This document shows, piece after piece, positions 40,463 to 48,749 of a stretch of 64,000 nucleotides of DNA. The stretch covers positions 57,812 through 121,811 of the forward strand of contig CAKTQP010000002.1 in NCBI GenBank assembly GCA_934597165.1. Direction: 5' to 3'. The translations under genes were made by a program, and so were the position numbers. The stretch is from an uncultured Oscillospiraceae bacterium. Its GTDB lineage: Bacteria > Bacillota > Clostridia > Oscillospirales > Oscillospiraceae. The notes below the pieces were generated by a model. It had not been told where the DNA came from, ran no database searches, and saw nothing but the letters and a program-made list of their open reading frames with translations. Numbering within the stretch: position 1 is the stretch's first letter; every line of letters begins with the position of its first letter.

Positions 40463-41701
40463 TTATGCCCGGACTTTCTTCAGTTTTGCAAAGCGCGGCA
40501 GGCCGTTCTCCTTGACCATGCCGGTCTCACCCTGGATGAGGGGCAGGGCGTAGCGGATGAACTCGTCGGAGATGTTGTTGCCCCGCTCGTTAATCCACTC
40601 CACCGGAACCTTCTTTTCATAGTTGGCCACAGAGCTGAGATCCAGCAGCTTGGTGTCGCAGCGATAGCCGCCGTCCTCGGTGCGGGTACACTCGAAGGCC
40701 ACCATCTTGTCGGTGACGCCGGAGACTGCCGCTTCCACAGCGGTCTTGCCCGCCCGGTAGGACTCTTCGATGTCAGTGCCAGAAGCCACGTGAGAACCAC
40801 AGCGCTGGAGCAGGGACAGTTCAATGCCACGCACCTTTGCGCCGGTCTTCTCCTTGACCACGTTGGCCAACAGCGCAGCCAGACCGCCCAGCTGAGCGTG
40901 ACCAAAGCCGTCGGTGGCAGAGGTCTTGGCTTCGGAAACGAAGGTGCCGTCGGGGTAGTGGATGCCCTCGGAGACGGCCACGATGCAGTTCTTGTTCTTG
41001 GCATAGATGTCGCTGACGTCGGCCAGGAATTCCTCCATGTTGAAGTCCACTTCCGGCAGATAGATCAGATCAGGCCCGCAGCCGGTGAGCTTCGCCAGAG
41101 CGGCAGCACCTGCCAGCCAGCCGGCGTGACGGCCCATGATCTCGATGATGGTGATCTGTCCCTTGTCGTACACGTGGGAGTCCAGGTATACTTCGGAGAT
41201 AGAAGTGGCAATATATTTGGCAGCAGAGGGGAAACCGGGGCAGTGGTCGGTGCCGAACAGGTCGTTGTCGATGGTCTTGGGGATGCCCATGATCCGGCAG
41301 GGATAGCCCACTTTCTGCATATACTTGGAAATCTTGTTGCAGGTGTCCATGGAGTCGTTGCCGCCGTTGTAGAAGAAGTAGCGGACGTCGTACTTCTTAA
41401 AAATCTCCAGGATGCGCTTGTAATCGGTGTCATCCACGTCCGGGTCGGCGATCTTGTACCGGCAGCTGCCCAGGGCAGAGGACGGGGTGTACTTGAGGAG
41501 CTCCAGCTCTGCCGGATCCTCCTCGTCCATCACGAACAGCTCATCGTTCAGGACGCCCACGATGCCATGGGACGCGCCATAGACTTTGGTGATGCAGTCC
41601 GCATCCAGACCGGCGCGGATGGCGCCGTATGCGCTGGCGTTGATGACGGCAGTGGGGCCGCCAGACTGGCCAATGATCATTGCACCTTTTAATTCGCTCA
41701 T
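40463..41701 (-). CDS. 6-phosphofructokinase, probably pyrophosphate-dependent
   Basis: A 412-residue glycolytic enzyme phosphorylating fructose-6-phosphate; ATG 41701 follows TAGGAGGAAC. The nucleotide/PPi loop is 'IGQSGGPTAVINAS', the metal site 'YNGGNDSMDT' (about residue 110), catalytic 'PKTIDNDLFGTDHCPG' and 'IMGRHAGWLAG'. Lys instead of Gly in PKTIDND, together with Asp in GGNDS, points to PPi as phosphoryl donor; the first Asp of the usual GGDDS is Asn here. Divergent from fba with overlapping promoters, joining two successive glycolytic steps. Confidence 0.9.
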   Translation of the reverse strand: MSELKGAMIIGQSGGPTAVINASAYGAIRAGLDADCITKVYGASHGIVGVLNDELFVMDEEDPAELELLKYTPSSALGSCRYKIADPDVDDTDYKRILEIFKKYDVRYFFYNGGNDSMDTCNKISKYMQKVGYPCRIMGIPKTIDNDLFGTDHCPGFPSAAKYIATSISEVYLDSHVYDKGQITIIEIMGRHAGWLAGAAALAKLTGCGPDLIYLPEVDFNMEEFLADVSDIYAKNKNCIVAVSEGIHYPDGTFVSEAKTSATDGFGHAQLGGLAALLANVVKEKTGAKVRGIELSLLQRCGSHVASGTDIEESYRAGKTAVEAAVSGVTDKMVAFECTRTEDGGYRCDTKLLDLSSVANYEKKVPVEWINERGNNISDEFIRYALPLIQGETGMVKENGLPRFAKLKKVRA

Positions 41702-41767
41702 GTTGTTCCTCCTAAAAAACACCAAGGACAAATGTTGTTGGGTTAGCTTGCCCTAAAAGTCAGGTAA

Positions 41768-41796
41768 ATTATAACACACGACCTTGCAATTTTCAA
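41768..41796 (-). promoter_or_regulatory. Promoter of the pfk gene
   Basis: On the minus strand TTGAAA (5/6), a 17-base spacer, and a perfect TATAAT, 67 bases upstream of the ATG. Its -35 overlaps the + strand fba promoter. Confidence 0.8.
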
Positions 41797-41812
41797 TCAG
41801 CTCTGCTAAACT
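41784..41812 (+). promoter_or_regulatory. Promoter of the fba gene
   Basis: TTGCAA, a 17-base spacer, then TAAACT. It overlaps the divergent pfk promoter so that the two -35 regions interleave; RNA polymerase cannot occupy both at once. Confidence 0.7.
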
Positions 41813-41844
41813 GAACGTGTAAATCTGAGAAGGAGTTGACAAAT

Positions 41845-42783
41845 ATGCCATTAGTCACTACCACGGAAATGTTCCAGAAAGCCTATGCCGGCGGTTACGC
41901 CATCGGTGCTTTCAATGTCAATAATATGGAGATCGTCCAGGGCATCACCGAAGCCTGCAGCGAGCAGAAGTCTCCTGTCATCCTCCAGGTGTCCAAGGGC
42001 GCCCGCGCCTACGCCAACCACACCTACCTGGTGAAGCTGGTGGAAGCGGCCATCATCGAAAATCCCGACCTGCCCATCGCGCTGCACCTGGATCACGGCC
42101 CCGACTTCGAGACCTGCAAGGCCTGCATCGACGGCGGTTTCACCTCCGTCATGATCGACGGCTCCTCTCTGTCCTTTGAGGAGAACATCGCCCTGTCCAA
42201 GAAGGTCGTCGAGTACGCCCATGACCACGGCGTAGTGGTCGAAGCCGAGCTGGGCACCCTGGCTGGCATCGAGGACGACGTGAACGTCTCCGCAGAGGAC
42301 TCCTCCTACACCCGTCCCGAGGACGTGCAGGAGTTCGTGGAACGCACCGGCTGTGACTCCCTGGCCATCGCCATCGGCACCTCTCACGGCGCTTATAAGT
42401 TCAAGCCCGGCACCGATCCTAAGCTGCGCTTCGACATCCTAGAAGAGGTCTCTCAGTGCCTGCCCGGCTTCCCCATCGTCCTCCACGGCTCTTCCTCCGT
42501 GCCGCAGGAATTCGTGAACATCGTCAACAAGTACGGCGGCAATATGCCCGGTGCCATCGGCGTGCCCGAAGATCAGCTGCGCAAGGCAGCCAGCATGGCT
42601 GTGTGCAAGATCAACATCGACTCCGACATCCGTCTGGCCATGACCGCTACCATCCGCCAGTATATGGCAGAGCATCCCGACCACTTCGACCCCCGTCAGT
42701 ACCTGAAGCCTGCCCGCCAGGCGGTCAAGGACATGGTGGCTCATAAGCTGGTCCACGTGCTCGGCTCCAACAACAAGATCTAA
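41845..42783 (+). CDS. fba: Class II fructose-1,6-bisphosphate aldolase
   Basis: A 312-residue zinc-dependent aldolase cleaving fructose-1,6-bisphosphate; ATG 41845 has AGAAGGAG 9 bases upstream. Zinc and catalytic signatures: 'IALHLDHGPDFE' (Asp and His, ~residues 82-88), 'VVEAELGTLAG', 'GTSHGAYKF' His, 'FPIVLHGSSSVP' His, and 'KINIDSDIRLA'. Length is normal for the class. High-quality promoter and terminator flank it. Confidence 0.96.
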   Translation: MPLVTTTEMFQKAYAGGYAIGAFNVNNMEIVQGITEACSEQKSPVILQVSKGARAYANHTYLVKLVEAAIIENPDLPIALHLDHGPDFETCKACIDGGFTSVMIDGSSLSFEENIALSKKVVEYAHDHGVVVEAELGTLAGIEDDVNVSAEDSSYTRPEDVQEFVERTGCDSLAIAIGTSHGAYKFKPGTDPKLRFDILEEVSQCLPGFPIVLHGSSSVPQEFVNIVNKYGGNMPGAIGVPEDQLRKAASMAVCKINIDSDIRLAMTATIRQYMAEHPDHFDPRQYLKPARQAVKDMVAHKLVHVLGSNNKI

Positions 42784-42799
42784 CCCACCCCATCCATCC

Positions 42800-42836
42800 A
42801 GCTCCGGCGAGGCGGCGTCCCCGCCGGGGCTTTTTT
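42800..42836 (+). terminator. Intrinsic terminator after fba
   Basis: AGCTCCGGCGAGG and CCCCGCCGGGGCT form a GC-rich stem (one mismatch, one G-U) followed by six Ts. Confidence 0.85.
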
Positions 42837-42886
42837 GCCCCCCTGTTGTCCGCAGGAGAGGGACATGACCCAGAAAGGACAACCCC

Positions 42887-43261
42887 ATGAAAGATGTGAA
42901 AGATTATATGCATTCCGAAGTGTGCGAGGCCAACATGATCCACCAGGACGTGGTGGCCAAGGTGCGGGAGAATATGCGGGACGAGGACCCCATCTATGAG
43001 GTGGCGGAGCTGTTCAAGGTCTTTGGCGACTCCACCCGCGCCCGCATCATCTGCGCCCTCACCGTCTCCGAGCTGTGCGTCTGCGACCTGAGTTGCCTGC
43101 TCAATATGTCCCAGTCCGCCATCTCCCACCAGCTGCGCATTTTGAAACACGCCCGTATGGTGAAAAATCGCCGGGCAGGGAAGGTAGTGTACTACTCCCT
43201 GGCCGACGACCACATTAAAACGCTGTTTGAAATTGCCTTTGACCACGTGATGGAGGACTGA
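42887..43261 (+). CDS. ArsR/SmtB-family metal-responsive repressor
   Basis: A 124-residue winged-helix regulator. The HTH core is 'MSQSAISHQLRILKHARMVKNRRAGKVVYYSL'. Two metal-site patterns appear: 'ELCVCDL' in the alpha-3 region plus a Cys and His near the N-terminus ('HSEVCEANMIH'), as in CadC; and 'DDHIKTLFEIAFDHVMED', matching the alpha-5 zinc site (DxH-N10-HxxE) of CzrA/SmtB. No metal transporter is adjacent, so its target lies elsewhere. RBS AGAAAGGA. The gene is convergent with rsmA and only 3 bases apart. Confidence 0.9.
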   Translation: MKDVKDYMHSEVCEANMIHQDVVAKVRENMRDEDPIYEVAELFKVFGDSTRARIICALTVSELCVCDLSCLLNMSQSAISHQLRILKHARMVKNRRAGKVVYYSLADDHIKTLFEIAFDHVMED

Positions 43262-43264
43262 CCA

Positions 43265-44128
43265 TCAGCCCAGCGCCCCCTGAATGGCGTCCGCCAGCCG
43301 GGCGAACTCCGCCAGCCCCAGCTGTTCCCCCCGCACGGTGGGGGCGAAGCCGCAGGATTGAATGAGCTCCGTGATCTCCCCCTTGGTCAGCTGACCGCTG
43401 AACCCGTTGGCCAGACCGTTTGCCAAGGTCTTGCGCCGCATGGAGAAGGCGGCACGGACCACCCGGAAAAAGAACCCTTCGTCGCTGACTGCCACCGGCG
43501 GCTGTTGGGTGGGGGTGAGCTGGATGACTGCCGAGGTGACCTTGGGGGCTGGGATAAAACAGTCCGGCGGCACCTCGAAAAGCAGTTCACACTGAGCGTG
43601 ATACTGACAGTAAATAGAGAACGCCCCATAGTCCGACGTCCCCGGCTGGGCGCAGATGCGCTTGGCCACCTCCCGCTGGATCATCACCGTGATGGCGGAA
43701 AACTGCTGGGACTCCAGCAGCGCAGTCAGCACCGGCGTGGTGATGTTGTAGGGCAGGTTGGCGCAGACCATGGGGGTCAGGCCGTCGAAAAACTCCGCCA
43801 CCAGCTCCGGCAGGTTCTGCTTCAAGATGTCCCCGTGTCGGATGGTCACGTTGTCGTACTCCGCCAGGGTCTCCTGCAGGATGGGCAGCAGAGCGGTGTC
43901 CAGTTCGACGGCCACCACACGACCGGCACGCTGTGCCAGCTGCTGGGTGAGCGGGCCGATGCCGGGGCCGATCTCCAGGACGCCGCAGGTCTCGTCTGCG
44001 CCGGACGCTTCGGCGATGTTGTAGGGGATGTCCGGGTTGATGAGGAAATTCTGCCCCATGGACTTGGAAAAACGGAAGCCGTGACGGCGTAATAGCCCTT
44101 TGATTTGATTGATATTACAGAGATCCAT
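43265..44128 (-). CDS. rsmA: 16S rRNA (adenine1518-N6/adenine1519-N6)-dimethyltransferase
   Basis: A 287-residue KsgA-family enzyme that dimethylates two adjacent adenines in the small-subunit rRNA. Motifs: 'KSMGQNFLINPDI' at the N-terminus, SAM-binding 'VLEIGPGIGPLTQQLA' (~residues 49-64), 'VVAVELD', and catalytic 'CANLPYNITTPV' (NLPY). The C-terminal helical domain ('FFRVVRAAFSMRRKTLANGL') is complete. It is the last gene of a minus-strand housekeeping run. Confidence 0.95.
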   Translation of the reverse strand: MDLCNINQIKGLLRRHGFRFSKSMGQNFLINPDIPYNIAEASGADETCGVLEIGPGIGPLTQQLAQRAGRVVAVELDTALLPILQETLAEYDNVTIRHGDILKQNLPELVAEFFDGLTPMVCANLPYNITTPVLTALLESQQFSAITVMIQREVAKRICAQPGTSDYGAFSIYCQYHAQCELLFEVPPDCFIPAPKVTSAVIQLTPTQQPPVAVSDEGFFFRVVRAAFSMRRKTLANGLANGFSGQLTKGEITELIQSCGFAPTVRGEQLGLAEFARLADAIQGALG

Positions 44129-44167
44129 AAAACTTGTTCCCTTTCGGTGTTCGGTTGCCTTGCAGGG

Positions 44168-45556
44168 TCAGGAGCGCTCCTCTTGGAGCGGCTCGCTGAT
44201 GGCTTGCAGGGCTTTTTTGAATTCATGGCGGAAGAGCAGGACAGTGCAGAGCACGGCGATGGTGTCCGCGATGGGTTCTGCCAGGTAGACCGCAATGGCC
44301 TTGTCCGGCAGGAGGGCGGGCAGGAGGTAGATGAGGGGGATGAGCAGGATGAACTTCCGGAACACCGCCAAAAAGACCGACGCCTTGGCGTTGCCCATGG
44401 AGATGAAGGTCATCTGACAGGCGATCTGCACCCCCATCAGGCACATGGCTCCGGCGTAGATGCGCAAGACCACCTTGGTGTAGCGGACAATAGCGGCATC
44501 GCTGGTGAACAGAGCGGCGTAGACCTGGGGGAACAGCTCAATGGTGCCCCACAGCACCGTGGCATAGACGCAGGCGCAGAGCAGGAGCAGTTGGAAGGTC
44601 TTCTTCACCCGCGCCCCGTTCCTTGCGCCGAAGTTGTAGCCCGAAATGGGCTGCGCCCCCTGGGACAGTCCCTGAATGGGCAGCATAGCGAATTGGAACA
44701 CGGTGGATAGGATGGTCATAGCCCCCACCGCCACGTCCCCGCCGTATTTCAGCAGGGAGGAGTTGAAGCAGATGGAGATGACGCTCTCGCTGGCCTGCAT
44801 GATGAAGGGCGCGACCCCCAACGCCATACAGGACAGCAGCTCCCGCCGGAACCGGATGGTGCCAGCAGACAGCCGCAGGCCGGATTTTTCGGAGTGCAGA
44901 AACACCAGCACCCACATACAGCTGACCGCCTGGGAGAGAACCGTAGCCAGCGCCGCTCCGCGGACGCCCATGTCACAGGCGAAGATGAAGATGGGGTCTA
45001 GGATGATGTTGCAGACCGCACCGATGAGGGTGGTGAGCATACTGGTCTTGGCAAAGCCTTGGGCGGAGATGAAAGCGTTCATGCCCAGGGTGAGCTGGAC
45101 GAAGATGGTGCCCAGGGCGTAGACGTTGATGTACTGGGTGGCGTAGGGGATGGTGTTTTCACTGGCGCCGAACAGCAACAGCAGCGGCTCGTTCCAGATC
45201 AGGCACACCGCTGTCAGCACCAGGGACAGCATCACTTGCAGGGCGAAACAGCTGCCCATGATGCGTTCGGCACCCGCCCGGTTCTGCTTGCCCAGTTCGA
45301 TGGACGCCAGCGGCGCACCACCCATCGCCACCAAAGCGGCAAAGGCGGAGATGATCAGGATGATGGGGGAGCATACCCCCACACCGGTCAGCGCTAGGCC
45401 GCCTACGTCCTTCATGTGTCCCAGATAGACCCGATCCACGATGTTGTACAGCACGTTGATGACCTGGGCGGCGATGGCTGGCAGCGCCAGTTTGAAGAGC
45501 AGCCTGCCTACCGGTTCCGTGCCCAGAAAATCTTGGTTTTTTGTGTTCTCTTCCAT
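44168..45556 (-). CDS. MATE family efflux transporter
   Basis: A 462-residue, 12-helix Na+/H+-coupled multidrug exporter. Typical signatures: 'GTEPVGRLLFKLALPAIAAQVINVLYNIVDRVYLGHM' at the N-terminus, 'PLASIELGKQNRAGAERIMG', the second-half equivalent 'VGAMTILSTVFQFAMLPIQGLSQGAQPISGYNFGA'. ATG follows AGAGGA. Located between rsmA (39 bases) and the phosphohexomutase gene, with a terminator upstream of it, so it may start its own transcript. Substrate unknown. Confidence 0.93.
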   Translation of the reverse strand: MEENTKNQDFLGTEPVGRLLFKLALPAIAAQVINVLYNIVDRVYLGHMKDVGGLALTGVGVCSPIILIISAFAALVAMGGAPLASIELGKQNRAGAERIMGSCFALQVMLSLVLTAVCLIWNEPLLLLFGASENTIPYATQYINVYALGTIFVQLTLGMNAFISAQGFAKTSMLTTLIGAVCNIILDPIFIFACDMGVRGAALATVLSQAVSCMWVLVFLHSEKSGLRLSAGTIRFRRELLSCMALGVAPFIMQASESVISICFNSSLLKYGGDVAVGAMTILSTVFQFAMLPIQGLSQGAQPISGYNFGARNGARVKKTFQLLLLCACVYATVLWGTIELFPQVYAALFTSDAAIVRYTKVVLRIYAGAMCLMGVQIACQMTFISMGNAKASVFLAVFRKFILLIPLIYLLPALLPDKAIAVYLAEPIADTIAVLCTVLLFRHEFKKALQAISEPLQEERS

Positions 45557-45573
45557 TACGATTCCTCTACCAA

Positions 45574-45599
45574 AAGCGGAGCGCCTTTGCGCTCCGCTT
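45574..45599 (-). terminator. Terminator after the phosphohexomutase gene
   Basis: AAGCGGAGCGC / GCGCTCCGCTT, an 11-bp perfect stem with a 4-base loop; on the minus strand it runs into CTTTTGG. Confidence 0.8.
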
Positions 45600-45613
45600 G
45601 CTGTGTTTCTGGG

Positions 45614-47347
45614 TTATGCCATGGTCTTGATGACGTCGGCGAAGGAGGTGTACTTGGCCAGCTTTTCGTCACATTCCGCCTGGCTCCCGCCGTGGGCCAG
45701 CACGTACACCTTGATCTTCGGTTCGGTGCCGGAGGGGCGGATGATGAAGGTGGTGCCGTCGGCCAGATCGTAGGCCACCACGTTGGAGTCCTTCAACTCC
45801 ATGGGGGTGGCTGCGCCGGTGGCCGGGTTGGTGACGGTGCCGGTCTGATAGTCCTTCTGGGCCACCACAGTGGTGCCAGCCACGTCGGTCAGGGGCGCCT
45901 TGTGCAGCTGCTCCATGATGGCAGCCATGTCCCGCATCCCGTCCAGGCCGGGCATGACCAGGTTGATGGTGGACTCGCCATAATGGCCGTACTTGGCATA
46001 GCAGTCCTGGAGGGCATCGTAGAGGGTCTTGTCCTGGCTGGCGTACCAGGCGGCCATCTCGGCGATGAGCACGATGGCGGTCACGGCGTCCTTGTCCCGG
46101 ACGTAGTCGCCCAGCATATAGCCGAAGGATTCCTCAAAGGCGAAGAACACCTTGCCCTCACCGGCGGCTTCCAGAGCGTCCTTCTTCTCCGCCAGGAACT
46201 TGAAGCCGGTGAAGGTGCGGGCGGTGTGGATGTGGTTGACGGCGCAGATCTTGTCCACCATCTGGGTGGAGACGATGGTGGTCAGAGCGTAGGCGTCCTC
46301 GCCCAGCGTGCCAGCACGCTTTTTCGCGCCGATGAGGTAGTCCAGCAGCAGCACACCGGTCTGGTTGCCGGAGAGGACTTCGTACTCACCCTGGGCATTG
46401 CGCACCATCACACCCACCCGGTCGGCGTCCGGGTCGCTGCCCACAATGAGGTCACAGCGGTTCTTTTTGGCCAGCTCCACCGCCAGGGCGAACCCTTCCG
46501 GATTCTCTGGGTTGGGGGAGACCACGGTGGGGAAGTTGCCGTCGATGACCATCTGCTCCGGCACGCAGAGCACGTGCTTCATGCCCAGCCGCTTCAGGGC
46601 TTCCGGGATGAGCTGGTAGCCGGTGCCGTGGAAGGGGGTGTAGACCAGGGAGAACCGGTCGGCCACCTGAGCCACGCAGGCGCGGTCGTTGACCATGTTC
46701 AGCACTTCGCCCAGGAACGCTTCGTCGGTCTCCTTGCCCATTAGGACAATACGACCCTCGGCCACCGCCTGGTCATAGTCCATCCGCTGGACGCAGCCGA
46801 ACACGTCCAGCTCCTTCATCTTGGCGGCAATGGCGTCGGCGTGCTTGGGGGGCAGCTGGGCGCCGTCCTCCCAGTACACCTTGTAGCCGTTGTACTCCTT
46901 GGGGTTGTGGGAGGCGGTCACGTTGATGCCTGCCTGACAGCCGTACTTGCGGATGGCGAAGGACAGCTCCGGCGTGGGGCGCATGGCCTCGAACAGCCGC
47001 ACCTGGATGCCGTTGGCGGCCATGACGCAGGCGGCCTCCTGGGCAAATTCCGCAGAGTGGTTCCGGCAGTCAAAGCATACGGCAACGCCCTTTGCGCAGG
47101 CGGTAGCCCCTTCCGCCTTGACCACTTCGGCGAACGCCTGGGTGGTGTGACGGATGACGTGGACGTTCATTTGATGCAGGCCGGTACACATGGTGCCCCG
47201 CAGACCGGCGGTGCCGAAGGAGAGCTGGTCAAAGAAGCGGCTCTCGATCTCCTTGGGGTCGTTGGCGATGGATTCCAGCTCGGCCTTTTCCGCAGAGGAG
47301 AGGGCGGGGCTGTGGAGCCATTCCTGATACGTTTCCAGATAAGACAT
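45614..47347 (-). CDS. Phosphoglucomutase/phosphomannomutase family enzyme
   Basis: A 577-residue alpha-D-phosphohexomutase, the longer PgcA type. Signatures: 'GTAGLRGTMCTGLHQMN' near the N-terminus, the active Ser in 'GINVTASHNPKEYNG' (~residue 143), metal loop 'IVGSDPDADRVG', sugar loop 'FAFEESFGYMLGD' and phosphate loop 'IRPSGTEPKIKVY' at the C-terminus. It interconverts glucose-1-P and glucose-6-P, supplying UDP-sugar and wall precursors. RBS GGAGG 8 bases before ATG. Confidence 0.95.
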   Translation of the reverse strand: MSYLETYQEWLHSPALSSAEKAELESIANDPKEIESRFFDQLSFGTAGLRGTMCTGLHQMNVHVIRHTTQAFAEVVKAEGATACAKGVAVCFDCRNHSAEFAQEAACVMAANGIQVRLFEAMRPTPELSFAIRKYGCQAGINVTASHNPKEYNGYKVYWEDGAQLPPKHADAIAAKMKELDVFGCVQRMDYDQAVAEGRIVLMGKETDEAFLGEVLNMVNDRACVAQVADRFSLVYTPFHGTGYQLIPEALKRLGMKHVLCVPEQMVIDGNFPTVVSPNPENPEGFALAVELAKKNRCDLIVGSDPDADRVGVMVRNAQGEYEVLSGNQTGVLLLDYLIGAKKRAGTLGEDAYALTTIVSTQMVDKICAVNHIHTARTFTGFKFLAEKKDALEAAGEGKVFFAFEESFGYMLGDYVRDKDAVTAIVLIAEMAAWYASQDKTLYDALQDCYAKYGHYGESTINLVMPGLDGMRDMAAIMEQLHKAPLTDVAGTTVVAQKDYQTGTVTNPATGAATPMELKDSNVVAYDLADGTTFIIRPSGTEPKIKVYVLAHGGSQAECDEKLAKYTSFADVIKTMA

Positions 47348-47384
47348 AACAATACCTCCGAATTCCAGATGATGTCATGGGTCT

Positions 47385-47867
47385 CTATTTATGATACAGG
47401 GAACCTTCATTGATCTTAAACGCCCGATACACCTGCTCCAGCAGCATCACCCGCGCCAGGTGATGGGGGAAGGTCATGGAGGACATGGACAGGCGCAGGG
47501 CCGCCTGCCCCTTCACCGACGGATGCAGGCCGTAGGAGCTGCCGATGACCAGGGCGATGGCGGAGACGCCAGAGGTGGCCCACTGCTGGAACTTTTGGGC
47601 CAGCTGTTCACTGGATAGCTCCTTCCCCTCAATGCACAACGCCACTAGGGTCGCCCGCTTGGGGAGCTTGGAAAAGATGGCCTGTGCCTCCTTTTCCAGT
47701 GCGGCGTTGATCTGCGCCTGAGAGGGGGCGTTGGGCAGCTTTTCCTCCGGCAGCTCCAGCAGGGTCAGCTTGCAATAGCCCTTCAGGCGCTTCTCGTACT
47801 CCCGCACGGCGGCTATGTAGAAAGATTCTTTCAATTTGCCTACACAGAGGACGGTGATATTCAGCAT
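47385..47867 (-). CDS. rlmH: 23S rRNA (pseudouridine1915-N3)-methyltransferase
   Basis: A 160-residue SPOUT methyltransferase. Typical features: 'ITVLCVGKLKESFYIAAVREYEKRL' N-terminus, 'LVALCIEGKELSSEQLAQ', the SAM knot 'IALVIGSSYGLHP', and 'LRLSMSSMTFPHHLARVMLLEQVYRAFKINEGSLYHK', the classic RlmH C-terminus. Full length. The SAM loop reads GSSYG where GGAYG/GGPFG is usual. It lies 17 bases after the yycJ-like gene, the common Firmicute order. Confidence 0.96.
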   Translation of the reverse strand: MLNITVLCVGKLKESFYIAAVREYEKRLKGYCKLTLLELPEEKLPNAPSQAQINAALEKEAQAIFSKLPKRATLVALCIEGKELSSEQLAQKFQQWATSGVSAIALVIGSSYGLHPSVKGQAALRLSMSSMTFPHHLARVMLLEQVYRAFKINEGSLYHK

Positions 47868-47884
47868 AGTTTCAGCTTCCTCCC

Positions 47885-48658
47885 TTACACTTCATAGCAC
47901 AGGGAACACTCGTCCCGCGGCAGCACATCCACCTCCGGCCGCAGATGCGCCCGTTCCAGCGCCCCCTGCACCACCGTCCGCGCCCGCTCCGGTGTGTTGT
48001 TCTCCGGGCTGAGGTGAGCCAGCAGCAGGGTGTGAGTCCCCGCAGCGGCCAGGGAGACGGCAAATTCCGCGCTGGCCTCGTTGGACAGGTGCCCACGGTC
48101 GCCCAAAATGCGGTTTTGCAAGGCGTAAGGATAAGGGCCGTCCCGGAGCCAGTCCACGTCGTGGTTGGCCTCGATGAGAGCTAAATCCGCCCCAAAGGCG
48201 GCGTCCATGACCAGGCTGGTCACCCGCCCCAGGTCGGTGGCGATGACGGCGGAGTGTCCGCCGCTGGTCAGCCGATACCCCACGCTGTCCGCGGCGTCGT
48301 GGGAGGTGGAGAAGGACTGGACGGCCAAGCTCCCCACCTGGAACTGACTGCCCGCCGGTAAGGGTCGGAGCAGCTCCCGGGCGTGGGGGATCTTCCGAGC
48401 CAGCACCAGGGCGGTGCCTGGAGTGGCGTAGAGGGGGATGTCGTAATTTTTCAGCAGGACGGACAGTCCCGCGATGTGGTCGGTGTGTTCGTGGGTGATC
48501 AAGATGCCGGACAGATCCTCCGGCGTCAGCCCCGCGGTCTGGAGACGCTGTTTGATCTTTCGGCAGGAGATGCCGGCGTCCACCAGCAGGGCAGTGTCTT
48601 GGTTGTAGAGCAGCGAGCAGTTCCCACGGGAGCTGCTGGCGAATGCGCGCAAATGCAA
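47885..48658 (-). CDS. YycJ/WalJ-like metallo-beta-lactamase fold hydrolase
   Basis: A 257-residue MBL-fold protein starting at TTG after AAGGAGG. Signature 'SSSRGNCSLL' (usual SSSxGN) precedes 'ILITHEHTDHIAGL' (metal HxHxDH, ~residues 55-60), 'STSHDAADSVGY' His, 'IATDLG' Asp, 'IEANHD' and 'LLLAHLSPENNTPERA'. YycJ proteins are nuclease-like and in Firmicutes sit near rlmH and the WalRK genes; here WalRK is absent. Function in coordinating wall metabolism with replication is proposed for the family. Confidence 0.92.
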   Translation of the reverse strand: MHLRAFASSSRGNCSLLYNQDTALLVDAGISCRKIKQRLQTAGLTPEDLSGILITHEHTDHIAGLSVLLKNYDIPLYATPGTALVLARKIPHARELLRPLPAGSQFQVGSLAVQSFSTSHDAADSVGYRLTSGGHSAVIATDLGRVTSLVMDAAFGADLALIEANHDVDWLRDGPYPYALQNRILGDRGHLSNEASAEFAVSLAAAGTHTLLLAHLSPENNTPERARTVVQGALERAHLRPEVDVLPRDECSLCYEV

Positions 48659-48692
48659 GGGTGGCTTCCTCCTTATGCGGAATCGAGCAAGA

Positions 48693-48717
48693 AGGCGGCA
48701 GCAAACTGCTGCCGCCT
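48693..48717 (-). terminator. Terminator after murA
   Basis: AGGCGGCAGCA / TGCTGCCGCCT, an 11-bp perfect stem with a 3-base loop; the minus-strand continuation is TTCTTGC, a weak T-tract. Confidence 0.7.
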
Positions 48718-48749
48718 CGGTTCACGTAATATCAGTTATACGCAGGCGC

